A stretch of DNA of 64,000 nucleotides from Achromobacter ruhlandii. GTDB lineage: Bacteria > Pseudomonadota > Gammaproteobacteria > Burkholderiales > Burkholderiaceae_B. The notes under the pieces are model-generated. The model ran no database searches and was not told the DNA's origin. It saw only the letters and a list, made by a program, of their open reading frames with translations. How positions within the stretch are numbered: position 1 is the stretch's first letter; each line of letters opens with the position of its first letter. A program made the position numbers and the translations under genes. Positions 1-8,873 of the stretch are shown here, one piece after another. Location of the stretch: positions 186,001 to 250,000 of the forward strand of contig NZ_CADIJL010000004.1 of the NCBI RefSeq assembly GCF_902859695.1, given 5' to 3'.

Positions 1-324
1 AATCGGGTATTCCCAGCCGCCGCCCGGATTGCTGAACCCCCAGCCATTGCCGAAGTGGACCGTGGATGCCACGAACAACTGCACGGCGGCGATCACGGCG
101 ATCCAGCGCGGCCATACGCCCAGGATCAGCAACACGCCGGCGCCGATCTCAAAGAAGGTCACCGGATACGCCAGCCAGCCGGCAAAGCCAATCTTGGCGA
201 AGAACTGTGCGGTGCCGGGCAGCGTGAACACCAGCAGTTTGGTCAGGCCATGGGCCAGGAACATCACGCCAAGCGCGATGCGGAGCAGGAGCGCGGCATA
301 CGGCGCGGTACGGGTATCGATCAT
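1..324 (-). CDS. DoxX family membrane protein (partial, C-terminus off window)
   Basis: The reverse strand from an ATG at 324 gives 108 residues that stay open to the window edge, so the C-terminus is missing. The protein begins with a hydrophobic helix containing RIALGVMFLAHGLTKL, then FFEIGAGVLLILG, the pattern of DoxX/SURF4-like four-helix inner-membrane proteins (small quinone-linked or redox-associated proteins of unclear substrate). It is divergent from the LysR-type gene starting at 448, which is the probable regulator. The exact function is not known; family assignment rests on the helix pattern. Confidence 0.8.
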   Translation of the reverse strand, partial: MIDTRTAPYAALLLRIALGVMFLAHGLTKLLVFTLPGTAQFFAKIGFAGWLAYPVTFFEIGAGVLLILGVWPRWIAVIAAVQLFVASTVHFGNGWGFSNPGGGWEYPI

Positions 325-380
325 TGCATTCTCCGTGAGCGAATCGCCCAGGACGGGAAGATTCTTCATGGCCGCTATTC

Positions 381-420
381 TTGCGATTCCAAAAACAAAG
401 ATAAACATGCAAAATCGCAA
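381..420. promoter_or_regulatory. Inverted repeat in the doxX/lysR divergent promoter region
   Basis: TTGCGATT at 381-388 is matched by its exact reverse complement AATCGCAA at 413-420, separated by 24 A-rich bases. It lies between two divergent genes, close to the LysR-type start, where an autoregulatory LysR site is expected. The spacing is wider than a classical T-N11-A box, so the two arms may be separate half-sites. Confidence 0.45.
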
Positions 421-447
421 CTTATTGTTCCCCTTTGGGAAATAATC

Positions 448-1401
448 ATGGATACCCACACCGCCATGCAGACCTACGCCCGGGTCGTGGAATTGGGCTC
501 GTTCGCCGCCGCCGCGGACAAGATGGGCCAGGCCCGCTCCGTGGTCACGCGGCAGATCGCCTTTCTGGAAGAAAAGTACGGCGTGCGGCTGCTCAACCGC
601 ACCACCCGCAAGCTCAGCATGACCGACGCCGGCCGCGCCTTCTACGAGCGGGTGCGGCCGATCCTGGCCGAAGTGGCCGACCTGGAACTGTCGCTGCAGG
701 CCGAGGGCCAGGCGCCCAGCGGCCGCCTGCGCGTCAGCGCGCCGGTGTCGTTCGGCATCCTGCACCTGGGCCCGGCCATCGCCGAATACCTGCTGCGTTA
801 TCCGGACGTAACCATTGACCTGGACCTGAACGACCGCGTGGTCGACCTGGTGGAAGACGGCTATGACGTGGCGGTGCGTATCGGACCGCTGCAGGATTCC
901 TCGCTGGTGGCCCGGCCGCTGGCGCCGCAGCAACTGCTCGTGTGCGCGGCGCCGGCCTATCTGGAACGCCACGGCGTGCCGCGCACGCCCGAAGACCTGA
1001 AGCAGCACCGCTGCCTGCACTACGCCTATGCCAGCACCGGCAATGAATGGCATTTCGAGAAGGACGGCATCATCCATCTGGTGCGGGTCAATGCCGCCCT
1101 GCGCGCCAACAACGGCGATGTGCTGCGCACCGCCGCGCTGGCCGGGCACGGCGTAATCCTGCAGCCGGAGTTCCTGGTGGGCGAGGACGTGCGCAGCGGC
1201 CGCCTGACGGCCCTGTTGCAGGACTATGCCCACACCCCGATTTCCATGTACGCCGCCTATCCGCACCGGCGCTTCCTGTCGCCCAAGGTGCGCTCGTTCG
1301 TCGAGCACCTGGAAGAGCGCTTCGGCAGCCCCGCCCCCATGGCGCCCGCCCGGCGCGCCAGCCCGGCGCGCCAGCCGGCGCCGCAGCCGTTAGAATCGTA
1401 G
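448..1401 (+). CDS. LysR family transcriptional regulator
   Basis: 317 residues. The first 60 residues form the winged helix-turn-helix (ELGSFAAAADKMGQARSVVTRQIAFLEE, then RLLNRTTRKLSMTDAGRAFYE), followed by a periplasmic-binding-protein-like effector domain. The DIDLDLNDRVVDLVEDGYDVAVR stretch is typical of the subgroup that represses neighbouring oxidoreductase or DoxX-type genes. The ATG at 448 is chosen because it precedes the HTH closely; an ATG at 466 is an alternative. The C-terminus ends in an Ala/Pro/Arg-rich tail. It probably controls the divergent DoxX gene; the effector is unknown. Confidence 0.88.
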   Translation: MDTHTAMQTYARVVELGSFAAAADKMGQARSVVTRQIAFLEEKYGVRLLNRTTRKLSMTDAGRAFYERVRPILAEVADLELSLQAEGQAPSGRLRVSAPVSFGILHLGPAIAEYLLRYPDVTIDLDLNDRVVDLVEDGYDVAVRIGPLQDSSLVARPLAPQQLLVCAAPAYLERHGVPRTPEDLKQHRCLHYAYASTGNEWHFEKDGIIHLVRVNAALRANNGDVLRTAALAGHGVILQPEFLVGEDVRSGRLTALLQDYAHTPISMYAAYPHRRFLSPKVRSFVEHLEERFGSPAPMAPARRASPARQPAPQPLES

Positions 1402-1403
1402 CC

Positions 1404-1985
1404 ATGACCGCCAAATCGCCCCTCGAATACTTCCCCGCGCCGCGCCGCGCGAACTTCTGCAGCCAGTGTGGCTCGCCCGTGAACCGCCGGGTGCCGGAGG
1501 GCGACAACCGCGAACGCGACATCTGCGACCACTGCGGCGCGATCCACTACCAGAACCCGCGCCTGGTGGTGGGCACGGTGCCGGTGCTGGACAATCGCGT
1601 GCTGCTGTGCCGGCGCGCGATCGAACCGCGCTACAACACCTGGACGCTGCCGGCCGGCTTCATGGAACTGGGCGAGAGCACCGCGCAAGGCGCGGGCCGT
1701 GAAACGCTGGAGGAATCCGGCGCGCGCATCCGTCTGGGCGAGATCTACACCATCATTGACGTGCCGCAGATCGAGCAGGTGCACGTCTTCTATCTGGCCG
1801 AGGTGCTGGGCCCCGAGCTGGATCCCGGCCCGGAAAGCCTGGAAGCCCGCTTCTACGACGAGGCCGACATTCCCTGGGACGACCTGGCGTTCCGCACCGT
1901 GGCGACCACGTTGCAACGCTATTTCGAGGACCGCAAGCGCGGCACGTTCGGCCCTCACCACTACACCCTAGAATCGCACCGTTGA
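1404..1985 (+). CDS. Zinc-ribbon NUDIX hydrolase
   Basis: 193 residues. Two CxxC pairs (C19/C22 and C41/C44) make an N-terminal zinc ribbon, followed by a complete Nudix box at about residues 85-107 (G-x5-E-x7-REtxEExGa). The architecture resembles NudC-type or ADP-ribose/NADH pyrophosphatase-like enzymes that hydrolyse nucleoside diphosphates linked to another group; the substrate cannot be read from sequence. It starts two bases after the LysR stop and its stop overlaps the aat start by four bases (TTGA), so it is translationally coupled to aat. Confidence 0.88.
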   Translation: MTAKSPLEYFPAPRRANFCSQCGSPVNRRVPEGDNRERDICDHCGAIHYQNPRLVVGTVPVLDNRVLLCRRAIEPRYNTWTLPAGFMELGESTAQGAGRETLEESGARIRLGEIYTIIDVPQIEQVHVFYLAEVLGPELDPGPESLEARFYDEADIPWDDLAFRTVATTLQRYFEDRKRGTFGPHHYTLESHR

Positions 1986-2740
1986 AGCTGCCCTGGCTTG
2001 CCGCCGATACGCCATTCCCGCCGGCGGAGTTCGCCCTGACGGATCCGGACGGCCTGCTGGCGGCCGGCGCCGACCTGTCCACGCCGCGCCTGATCCAGGC
2101 CTATTCCAACGGCATCTTCCCCTGGTATTCCGAGGGCGAGCCGATCCTGTGGTGGAGCCCGGACCCGCGCATGGTGCTGGCCTGCCAGGACTTCGCGCCG
2201 TCGCACTCGCTGCGCAAGCTGCTGCGGCAGATCGCCAGCCACGAACATGAGGCCGCGCCGCGCATCGAGGTGCGAGTCGACACAGCCTTCACGGCGGTGA
2301 TGGCGCAATGCGCCGCGCCGCGCGACGGCCAGCCGGGCACCTGGATCACCGCCGCGATGCGGCAGGCCTATCAAGCGTGGCACGAGGCCGGCTACGTCCA
2401 CAGCATCGAGACCTGGATCGACGGCGAACTGGCCGGCGGCCTGTATGGCATCAACCTGGGCCGCATGTTCTTCGGCGAATCGATGTTCACGCGCGTGCCC
2501 AATGCCTCCAAGATCGCGCTGGCCTACCTGGTGCGCTACGTCAGCGCGCAGGGCGTGCAGTGGATTGATTGCCAGCAGCAGACCCGTCACCTTGCCAGCC
2601 TGGGCGCGCGGCCGGTGCCGCGCTCGCGCTTCCTGGAGCACATACGCGCCGCCACCGTGCAACCGCCGCTCACCTGGGGTCCGGGACGGCTGGACAGCGG
2701 AGGGCGGCTGCTGCCCCTGGCGCCGGGCGCCCCGGCCTGA
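1982..2740 (+). CDS. aat: Leucyl/phenylalanyl-tRNA--protein transferase
   Basis: 252 residues. The sequence has the family's [21 protein letters not shown]-terminus, the [10 protein letters not shown] and [10 protein letters not shown] motifs, and [18 protein letters not shown] in the GNAT-like catalytic domain. It transfers Leu or Phe from charged tRNA to N-terminal Arg or Lys, marking proteins for ClpAP via the N-end rule. The start is a TTG embedded in TTGA at the end of the NUDIX gene, giving a four-base overlap. The second N-end transferase, bpt, follows 115 bases downstream, an informative pairing. Confidence 0.95.
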   Translation: MKLPWLAADTPFPPAEFALTDPDGLLAAGADLSTPRLIQAYSNGIFPWYSEGEPILWWSPDPRMVLACQDFAPSHSLRKLLRQIASHEHEAAPRIEVRVDTAFTAVMAQCAAPRDGQPGTWITAAMRQAYQAWHEAGYVHSIETWIDGELAGGLYGINLGRMFFGESMFTRVPNASKIALAYLVRYVSAQGVQWIDCQQQTRHLASLGARPVPRSRFLEHIRAATVQPPLTWGPGRLDSGGRLLPLAPGAPA

Positions 2741-2855
2741 CGGCCTTCCCGCCGGGTGGCGCCGCGCGCCGCCCTCCCCCACATCACCAGCCGGGTTAGG
2801 CGTTAATATGTAGTGGTCCCCGTCACGGACTTGGCGCCGGACGCCGGGATTCCAC

Positions 2856-3605
2856 ATGAGCCAGCTCAAAGAATTACCTTTCTCCACGCTGCAGTTCTAC
2901 GCGACCGCTCCCTACCCTTGCAGCTATCTGCCGGGACGCCAGGCGCGGTCGCAGGTTGCCGCGCCCGGCCACCTGATCAACGCGGGCACCTATTCGCAAC
3001 TGGTCGAGCAGGGCTTTCGCCGCAGCGGCCTGTTCACTTACCGCCCGCATTGTGACAACTGCCACGCCTGTGTGCCGGTGCGGGTCGACACCGCCAGCTT
3101 CGCGCCCAACCGCAGCCAGCGCCGCGCCTGGCGCGACCATCGCGACCTGCAATCGTTCGTGGCCGAATTGGCCTGGTCGCCGGAGCACTACCGGCTCTAT
3201 ACCCGCTACCAGCAGGGCCGCCATCCGGGCGGCGGCATGGATGAGGACAGCCGCACCCAGTACGCGCAGTTCCTGCTGACCAGCCGCGTCAACACCCGCC
3301 TGGTGGAGTTCCGCGACCCCGCCGGCGTACTGATGATGGTCTCGATCATCGACGTGCTCGACGACGGCCTGTCGTCCGTCTACACCTTCTACGACCCGGA
3401 CGTCGCGGGCAGCCTGGGCACCTACAGCATCCTCTGGCAGATCGAGCAATGCCGCACGCTCAACCTGCCCTGGCTCTACCTGGGCTACTGGATCGCCGAC
3501 AGCCAGAAAATGTCGTACAAGGCCAGCTTCCATCCCGCCCAGTACCTGGTCGACGGCGCCTGGGGCGACCGGCCCGCGCCCGCCGCGTCCGGCCCCAAGG
3601 CCTGA
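2856..3605 (+). CDS. bpt: Aspartate/glutamate leucyltransferase (Bpt, arginyltransferase family)
   Basis: 249 residues, normal for the family. It shows the N-terminal [16 protein letters not shown] segment, the cysteine motif [12 protein letters not shown], and the C-terminal GNAT-like half with YLGYWI and [14 protein letters not shown]. Bacterial Bpt transfers Leu to proteins with N-terminal Asp or Glu, feeding the same ClpS/ClpAP route as Aat. It sits between aat and pyrD on the same strand, probably in one transcription unit with a weak gap of 56 bases before pyrD. Confidence 0.94.
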   Translation: MSQLKELPFSTLQFYATAPYPCSYLPGRQARSQVAAPGHLINAGTYSQLVEQGFRRSGLFTYRPHCDNCHACVPVRVDTASFAPNRSQRRAWRDHRDLQSFVAELAWSPEHYRLYTRYQQGRHPGGGMDEDSRTQYAQFLLTSRVNTRLVEFRDPAGVLMMVSIIDVLDDGLSSVYTFYDPDVAGSLGTYSILWQIEQCRTLNLPWLYLGYWIADSQKMSYKASFHPAQYLVDGAWGDRPAPAASGPKA

Positions 3606-3661
3606 TCCGCCGCCGCGCCTGGCCCGCAGGGCCGGCCAAAGACGCTTTACAATCCCGCTCC

Positions 3662-4702
3662 ATGTCGATCCTCTTCCACGCCTATCCCCTGGCCCGCCCG
3701 GCGCTGTTCGCCATGGACGCGGAAACCGCCCACGAAGTCACCCTGTCGGGACTGCAGCGGGCCTACGAATGCGGCGCCACGCGCAAGCTGCTGCACGCGC
3801 AGCCCAAGGCGCCCTGCACCCTGATGGGCATGCAGTTGGCCAACCCCATCGGGCTGGCGGCGGGACTGGACAAGAACGGCGCCTATATCGATGCGCTCGG
3901 CAACCTGGGATTCGGTTTCGTCGAGGTCGGCACGGTGACGCCGCGGGCGCAGCCGGGCAATCCCAAGCCACGCATGTTCCGGCTGCCGCGCGCCAACGCG
4001 CTGATCAACCGCCTGGGTTTCAACAACCAGGGGCTGGACGCATTCCTGGCCAACGTGCAGCGCAGCCAGTGGCGCAAGCAGGGCGGCATCCTGGGCCTGA
4101 ACATCGGCAAGAACGCCGACACCCCGATCGAACGGGCCGCCGACGATTACCTGATCGGCCTGGCCGGCGTGTACCCGCATGCCGACTACGTCACGGTGAA
4201 CATCTCGTCGCCCAACACCAAGAACCTGCGCGCGCTGCAAGGCGGCGACGAACTGTCGGCCCTGCTGGCGCAACTGGCGGACAAGCGCCGCGCGCTGGAA
4301 GACCAGCACCAGCGCCGCGTGCCGATGGCGGTGAAGATCGCCCCCGACCTGACCACGGAACAGATCGACGCCATTGCCGACGCGCTGCCGCGCCATGGCA
4401 TCGACGGCGTCATCGCCACCAACACGACCCTGTCGCGCGATGCCGTCGCCGGCATGGCGCACGCCGAGGAAGCGGGCGGCCTTTCCGGCGCGCCGGTGCA
4501 TGAGCTGTCGCTGGCGGTAATCCGCCGGCTCAAGGAGCGCCTGGGCGACAGCCTGGCGATCATCGGGGTGGGCGGCGTGCTGTCGGGCCGGCAGGCCAAG
4601 GAAAAGATGCAGGCTGGCGCCGACGCGGTGCAGCTCTATACCGGCCTGATCTACCGTGGCCCGGCCTTGGTGGGCGAGTGCGTGCGGGCTGTCGCCCGCT
4701 GA
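3662..4702 (+). CDS. pyrD: Dihydroorotate dehydrogenase (quinone), class 2
   Basis: 346 residues. The N-terminal amphipathic segment used for membrane association is present, then the FMN-binding barrel with [44 protein letters not shown], and [11 protein letters not shown] with the class 2 catalytic serine. It oxidises dihydroorotate to orotate in pyrimidine synthesis, passing electrons to ubiquinone. The ATG at 3662 gives a normal class 2 length; the reading frame is open further upstream but overlaps bpt. Confidence 0.97.
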   Translation: MSILFHAYPLARPALFAMDAETAHEVTLSGLQRAYECGATRKLLHAQPKAPCTLMGMQLANPIGLAAGLDKNGAYIDALGNLGFGFVEVGTVTPRAQPGNPKPRMFRLPRANALINRLGFNNQGLDAFLANVQRSQWRKQGGILGLNIGKNADTPIERAADDYLIGLAGVYPHADYVTVNISSPNTKNLRALQGGDELSALLAQLADKRRALEDQHQRRVPMAVKIAPDLTTEQIDAIADALPRHGIDGVIATNTTLSRDAVAGMAHAEEAGGLSGAPVHELSLAVIRRLKERLGDSLAIIGVGGVLSGRQAKEKMQAGADAVQLYTGLIYRGPALVGECVRAVAR

Positions 4703-4811
4703 ACGCCGGGGACGCCCCTCTGCCCCATCGGAAGCCCGCCGAGGCGCCCGCCCCGCGACGCGCCGCAACGTGGTGGAGACACGCCCCGCCGCCCCGACAC
4801 GGGAAAAGGGC

Positions 4812-4839
4812 AAAAAAAGAGGCCACCCGAAGGGTGGCC
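4812..4839 (-). terminator. Rho-independent terminator of the phasin gene
   Basis: GGCCACCC at 4821-4828 pairs with GGGTGGCC at 4832-4839 around a three-base loop. On the reverse strand the hairpin is followed by TCTTTTTTTG, so it terminates transcription coming from the phasin gene. No T-tract follows it on the forward strand. Confidence 0.85.
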
Positions 4840-4913
4840 CTAATTCCAGCTCTGCTCTGTCACTCAACAGTACTACATAACTGCAATTTGCGCAGCAAGG
4901 CCGCGCCAAATAC

Positions 4914-5495
4914 TCAGGCGGCGCTGCGGCGGCTGCGGCTGGCAACCTTGGTGGCGGCGTCGGCGGCATCCGTCGCGGCCTTGAAGGTCGCGTTGGCGGC
5001 GGCGTTCAGGTTCGACTCGGCGACTTCGGCGGCCTGCTTGGCGGCCTTGGTCAGCGAATCGTAGGCGCTGTTGGCGGTGGCCAGCGAGGACTTGATCAGG
5101 GCGACGGCGCTTTCCGAACCCGTGGGGGCGTTCTTGGAGAACTGTTCGACGGCCTCGGTCAGCTGCTGCTGGCCTTCGGCGATCTGTTCTTCGGTCAGCT
5201 TGACCAGGTTGCCCTGCACGCCGGCGACGATGTCATACACGTGCTTGGTGTAGGCCAGGGCCTTTTCGGCGCCCGGCTGCAGCAGGCCGGAGGCGAACGC
5301 CGCGGCTTCCTGCGGGTCCTTCACTTCGGCGGCTTGTTGCGACTTCTGGGCGACTTCGTCCAGCGTGGCGCGCACGACCTTCAGGTTCAGTTCGACCAGC
5401 TTTTCGAAGCCGGCGAACACGGCCGACTGGGCGGCCACGAAAGTGTTGATGCTGGCTTTTTGACGGTCCAGGACTTGTTGCGGGATAGCGCTCAT
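4914..5495 (-). CDS. phaP: Phasin family protein (PHA granule-associated)
   Basis: 193 residues, Ala-rich, almost entirely amphipathic helix, with the phasin_2 pattern (QKASINTFVAAQSAVFAGFEKLVELNLKVVRATLDE near the start; AANATFKAATDAADAATK near the end). Phasins coat polyhydroxyalkanoate granules and control their size. AGGAG stands just before the ATG. A strong sigma-70 promoter and TGCA-type palindromes lie upstream, and a terminator downstream, so it is monocistronic and probably under PhaR-like repression. No other PHA gene is in the window. Confidence 0.92.
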   Translation of the reverse strand: MSAIPQQVLDRQKASINTFVAAQSAVFAGFEKLVELNLKVVRATLDEVAQKSQQAAEVKDPQEAAAFASGLLQPGAEKALAYTKHVYDIVAGVQGNLVKLTEEQIAEGQQQLTEAVEQFSKNAPTGSESAVALIKSSLATANSAYDSLTKAAKQAAEVAESNLNAAANATFKAATDAADAATKVASRSRRSAA

Positions 5496-5611
5496 AGAAT
5501 TGCTCCTTTTAGGGGTAGCCGGAGGCTGTCCGGCGAGTAAGGATGGTGTCTGCGACGAAATAAGGAACGTGCGCGGAAACTGGTACTACAAGCTACCGCC
5601 GGCCCGTTTGA

Positions 5612-5701
5612 TGCACTGCACAATTGACATTCTACGGGCCTAAAAAACCTTGTCAAGCAATATTGGTGCAACGCAACAACTATTTGCACATTAACAGTGC
5701 A
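5612..5701. promoter_or_regulatory. Two TGCA-type palindromes flanking the phasin promoter (putative PhaR sites)
   Basis: TGCACTGCA at 5612-5620 covers the predicted phasin start site, and TGCAC(N7)GTGCA at 5685-5701 lies about 30 bases upstream of the -35 box. PhaR repressors bind TGC/GCA-rich sequences at phasin promoters and are released by nascent PHA. Assignment to PhaR is inference from position and motif type. Confidence 0.5.
5629..5656 (-). promoter_or_regulatory. Sigma-70 promoter for the phasin gene
   Basis: On the reverse strand TTGACA (5656-5651) is followed after 16 bases by TAGAAT (5634-5629), close to consensus for both boxes. Transcription should start near 5622, leaving a leader of about 125 bases before the phasin ATG at 5495. 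Confidence 0.7.
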
Positions 5702-5878
5702 GGCGCCGGTGCCGGGTTGATCCAACGCAAGCATTTCCCATGATTCGGGAAATACCCGACATGACGGCGTATCAATTCTTTTCTACACTGCTTGCACGCT
5801 GATGACAGATAAACACAAACGATAAGTCAGCGGTCAAAAACACATCGCAGCAAGCAAAACCCTGCAATTGGAGACTTC

Positions 5879-6856
5879 ATGACCCTCATCCCCCGCACGC
5901 TTTCGGCCCTGCTCGCGGCCAGCGCCATGCTCGCGGCCGGCGCCGCCCACGCGGAATTCCCGGAACGCCCCATCAACATGGTGGTGCCTTTCGCCGCAGG
6001 CGGTCCGACGGACAACGTCGCGCGTTCGCTGGCTGAAGCCATGCGGCACTCGCTGGGCCAGACCGTCGTGGTCGAAAACAAGGGTGGCGCGGGCGGCACG
6101 ATCGGCACCACGCAAGTGGCCCGCTCGCAGCCGGACGGCTATTCCGTACTGCTGATGCACGCCGGCTTCTCGACGGCGCCCTCGCTGTATAAGAATCCGG
6201 GGTATGACCCCTACAAGAGTTTCGAGCCCATCGGCCTGGTCGTCGATGTGCCCATGACCATCATCGCGCGCTCGGACTTCCCGCCCAACAACATCCAGGA
6301 ACTGGCCGACTACGTCAAAAAGAACAAGGACAAGGTCTCGCTGGCCAACGCCGGCATCGGCGCCGCCAGCCACCTGTGCGGCACCATGCTGGTCGAGGCC
6401 CTGGGCGTGCAACTGCTGACCATCCCCTACAAGGGCACGGCGCCGGCCATGAACGACCTGCTGGGCAAGCAGGTCGACCTGCTGTGCGACCAGACCACCA
6501 ACACCACGCAGCAGATCGACAGCGGCAAGGTCAAGGCCTACGCCGTCACCAGCCTGCAGCGCGTGCCCACCCTGCCCAAGCTGCCGACCATGGACGAGTC
6601 CGGCTTCAAGGGCTTCGAAGTGGGTATCTGGCATGGCATGTGGGTGCCGAAGGGCACGCCCAAGCCGGTGGTCGACAAGCTGGTCAAGAGCCTGCAGGCC
6701 GGCCTGGCGGATCCGAAGTTCCAGGAACGCATGAAGCAGCTGGGCGCCACGGTGTTGACCGCCGACGCCAACCCGCAGGCCCTGGACGCCAAGGTCAAGC
6801 AACAGGTCCCGCAGTGGGCCGAGCTGTTCAAGAAGGCAGGCGTCGAACAGCAGTAA
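5879..6856 (+). CDS. Bug/TctC-family periplasmic substrate-binding protein
   Basis: 325 residues with a signal peptide cleaved after about residue 25 (AGAAHA/EFPERPI). The Bug signatures are present: FPERPINMVVPFAAGGPTD, NKGGAGGTIGTTQVA.. QPDGY, and IPYKGTAPAMNDLLGKQVD. These proteins bind carboxylates (often di- or tricarboxylates, nicotinate or similar) in the periplasm for TTT-type transporters. GGAGA precedes the ATG. No TctAB membrane genes are nearby, as is usual for the expanded Bug family. A strong bidirectional terminator follows, then a convergent IclR gene that may regulate it. Confidence 0.9.
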   Translation: MTLIPRTLSALLAASAMLAAGAAHAEFPERPINMVVPFAAGGPTDNVARSLAEAMRHSLGQTVVVENKGGAGGTIGTTQVARSQPDGYSVLLMHAGFSTAPSLYKNPGYDPYKSFEPIGLVVDVPMTIIARSDFPPNNIQELADYVKKNKDKVSLANAGIGAASHLCGTMLVEALGVQLLTIPYKGTAPAMNDLLGKQVDLLCDQTTNTTQQIDSGKVKAYAVTSLQRVPTLPKLPTMDESGFKGFEVGIWHGMWVPKGTPKPVVDKLVKSLQAGLADPKFQERMKQLGATVLTADANPQALDAKVKQQVPQWAELFKKAGVEQQ

Positions 6857-6920
6857 TTCAGGGCGGGCCCCGCCGGGCGGGGCCTGCGCTGTGCATCGCG
6901 CCTGGCGGATAGTTTCGCCA

Positions 6921-6973
6921 CGGCCATGAAAAAGCCCCTCGGTTGCTGAAACCGGGGGGCTTTTTCATGGCCG
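6921..6973. terminator. Bidirectional terminator, near-perfect 24-bp inverted repeat
   Basis: Arms at 6921-6944 and 6950-6973 match at 23 of 24 positions around a five-base loop. The stem holds AAAAAGCCCC on one side and GGGGCTTTTT on the other, so it works in both directions between the convergent Bug and IclR genes. Confidence 0.85.
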
Positions 6974-6988
6974 CGGCAACGCAGGCGA

Positions 6989-7852
6989 TCAGGTGCGCAT
7001 CGCTTCCGCCGCCATGCCCAGGCCGTTGAAGCCGCTGGACACCGAGGGCTCGTAGCCCAGCGCCTCGGAAATGCTGGCGGCCGTGTCCACCAGGGCCTTG
7101 ATCCACTCGTCCTGCAGGCGTTCGGCGGGCGCCGAGATCGACAGACCAGCCACCAGCTTGCCGGTGTCATCGAAAATGCCCGCGGCGATGCAGCGCACGC
7201 CCAGTTCCAGTTCCTCGTTGTCGCGCGCGTAGCCGTGGCGGCGCACCAGCGCCAGCTCGCGCTCGAGGCGGTCGAGATCGGTCAGGCTGTTGCGGGTGTG
7301 GCCGGCCAGGCCGGTGCGCAAGGCATAGGCGCGCACCTGGCGGGCGTCGCCCGTGGACAGGAACAGCTTGCCGGTGGAGGTCAGGTGCAGCGGCGCGCGG
7401 CCGCCAATGGCGCGCACCACCTGCATGCCGGAACGCTCGCTCCAGGCGCGGTCGATGTAGACGATTTCGTCGCCCTGCTGCACCGACAGGTTGATGGTCT
7501 GCCCGGTGAGCTTGTGCAGCGAGCGCATGGCGGCGATGGCCGCCTCGCGCACGTTGAGCCGTCCCTTGACCAGCGACCCCAGCTCCAGCAGCCGCATGCC
7601 CAGCTGGTACAGGCCATTGTCCACCCGCTCGACATAGCGACCCACCACCAGGTCGTTCAGGATGCGATGCGCGGTGGACGCATGCAGACCGGTGGTCGCG
7701 GACAACTCCTTGAGCGTGACCGGATCGGGCTGCGCGGCCAGCGCGTCAAGCAGGCGCATGGCGCGCTCGATGACCTGGATGGCGATGGGATGAGCCGAGG
7801 CGCCGTCGGTTTCGGCATCCAGGGCATTGCGTGTGGAGGAAGGACGGGACAT
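6989..7852 (-). CDS. IclR family transcriptional regulator
   Basis: 287 residues. The N-terminal winged HTH (QVIERAMRLLDALAAQPDPVTLKELSATTGLHASTAHRILNDLV) is followed by the IclR effector domain (LHLTSTGKLFLS, ELELGVRCIAAGIFDDTGKLVAGLSISAP). The ATG at 7852 gives MSRPSS; the frame is open 35 residues further but without family similarity. It is convergent with the Bug gene and separated from it by a terminator; its target could be that gene or an unlinked operon. Confidence 0.9.
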   Translation of the reverse strand: MSRPSSTRNALDAETDGASAHPIAIQVIERAMRLLDALAAQPDPVTLKELSATTGLHASTAHRILNDLVVGRYVERVDNGLYQLGMRLLELGSLVKGRLNVREAAIAAMRSLHKLTGQTINLSVQQGDEIVYIDRAWSERSGMQVVRAIGGRAPLHLTSTGKLFLSTGDARQVRAYALRTGLAGHTRNSLTDLDRLERELALVRRHGYARDNEELELGVRCIAAGIFDDTGKLVAGLSISAPAERLQDEWIKALVDTAASISEALGYEPSVSSGFNGLGMAAEAMRT

Positions 7853-8011
7853 GGGACGGAAAGGGGCTAGCGCGGCGCCACCGAAAGAAACCTTACTTGC
7901 GGCAACGCAGCAAACAGTTCTTTCCCGTATTGTGAAATTTACCGGGGCATTTGGCAACCGTTTTTTGGTCCCGGAATCGGGGACGCTCCCCGATTCGTCC
8001 GCGATTTCGCG

Positions 8012-8824
8012 TCAGGCCCCGGGCGGCGCCAGCTTGCCGCCCAGGCGCAGCACCTCGGCCCGCAGGAAGGCCAATGCCTCGGCCGCCGCCTCGGGTTCCC
8101 CCTTCACCCCCAGGTCGATGTGGGGCGTGCCACCGGCTTCGCCGACGCTGGGCAGGCTGAAGGCCCGCACGCCCGGCCACCGGGTTTCCACGGTCTGCAT
8201 GGCCGGCGTAATGCGCGATTCCGGCATGCTGAATACGAGGAACGAGTGCTCCGCGTGGCGCCGCGTATGCTGCAATGCACGATAGCGCGTGTCGAGCGTC
8301 CATTCGAGCATCGGCCACGCCATCACCGGAAAGCCGGGCACAAAGGTGTGATCGCGGATGAAAAAGCCCGGAATGCGGTTGTACGGATTCGGCACGATCT
8401 CGCAGCCCTGCGGAAACACGCCCATCTGCAGGCGCTGCTGGTTTTCGGGGGCGCTCATGTCGGCCGTGCCCTGGCCCTTGGCCGCCATTTCGGCGGTACG
8501 CAACGCAATCGCCTCGGCTGCCTCGGGATGCAGGGCCAGCGGCAGATCCAGCGCGGCGGCGGCGGCCTGGCGGGTGTGGTCGTCGGGCGTGCCGCCGATG
8601 CCCCCGCAGGAAAACACCACGTCGCCCGTGGCAAAGCTGCGCCGGTAGGCGGCCACCAGGGTGTCGCGGTCGTCCGGCAGGAACTCCGCCCAGCCCAACT
8701 GCATGCCGCGCGCGCCGAGCAGTTCGACGACCTTGGAGAAATGCTTGTCCTGCCGGCGGCCCGACAGGATTTCGTCACCGACGATGATGAGGCCGATGCG
8801 GCGGGAGGCGGATTCTGCTGCCAT
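8012..8824 (-). CDS. Molybdopterin-binding (MoCF/CinA N-terminal domain) protein
   Basis: 270 residues. The protein opens with IGLIIVGDEILSGRRQDKH and has FSCGGIGGTPDDHTRQA, both hallmarks of the MoCF_biosynth fold shared by CinA and MoeA/MogA. It lacks the C-terminal nicotinamide-nucleotide amidase domain of full CinA. The ATG at 8824 follows directly on a region open for 38 more codons that looks unlike coding sequence. Family members of this size are widespread in betaproteobacteria, with no settled substrate. It is downstream of the EI24 gene on the same strand. Confidence 0.85.
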   Translation of the reverse strand: MAAESASRRIGLIIVGDEILSGRRQDKHFSKVVELLGARGMQLGWAEFLPDDRDTLVAAYRRSFATGDVVFSCGGIGGTPDDHTRQAAAAALDLPLALHPEAAEAIALRTAEMAAKGQGTADMSAPENQQRLQMGVFPQGCEIVPNPYNRIPGFFIRDHTFVPGFPVMAWPMLEWTLDTRYRALQHTRRHAEHSFLVFSMPESRITPAMQTVETRWPGVRAFSLPSVGEAGGTPHIDLGVKGEPEAAAEALAFLRAEVLRLGGKLAPPGA

Positions 8825-8873
8825 GGTCCGGTTCCAGAAAGTGGCGGTTGAGGGATCGGGCGACGGCGCCGCG

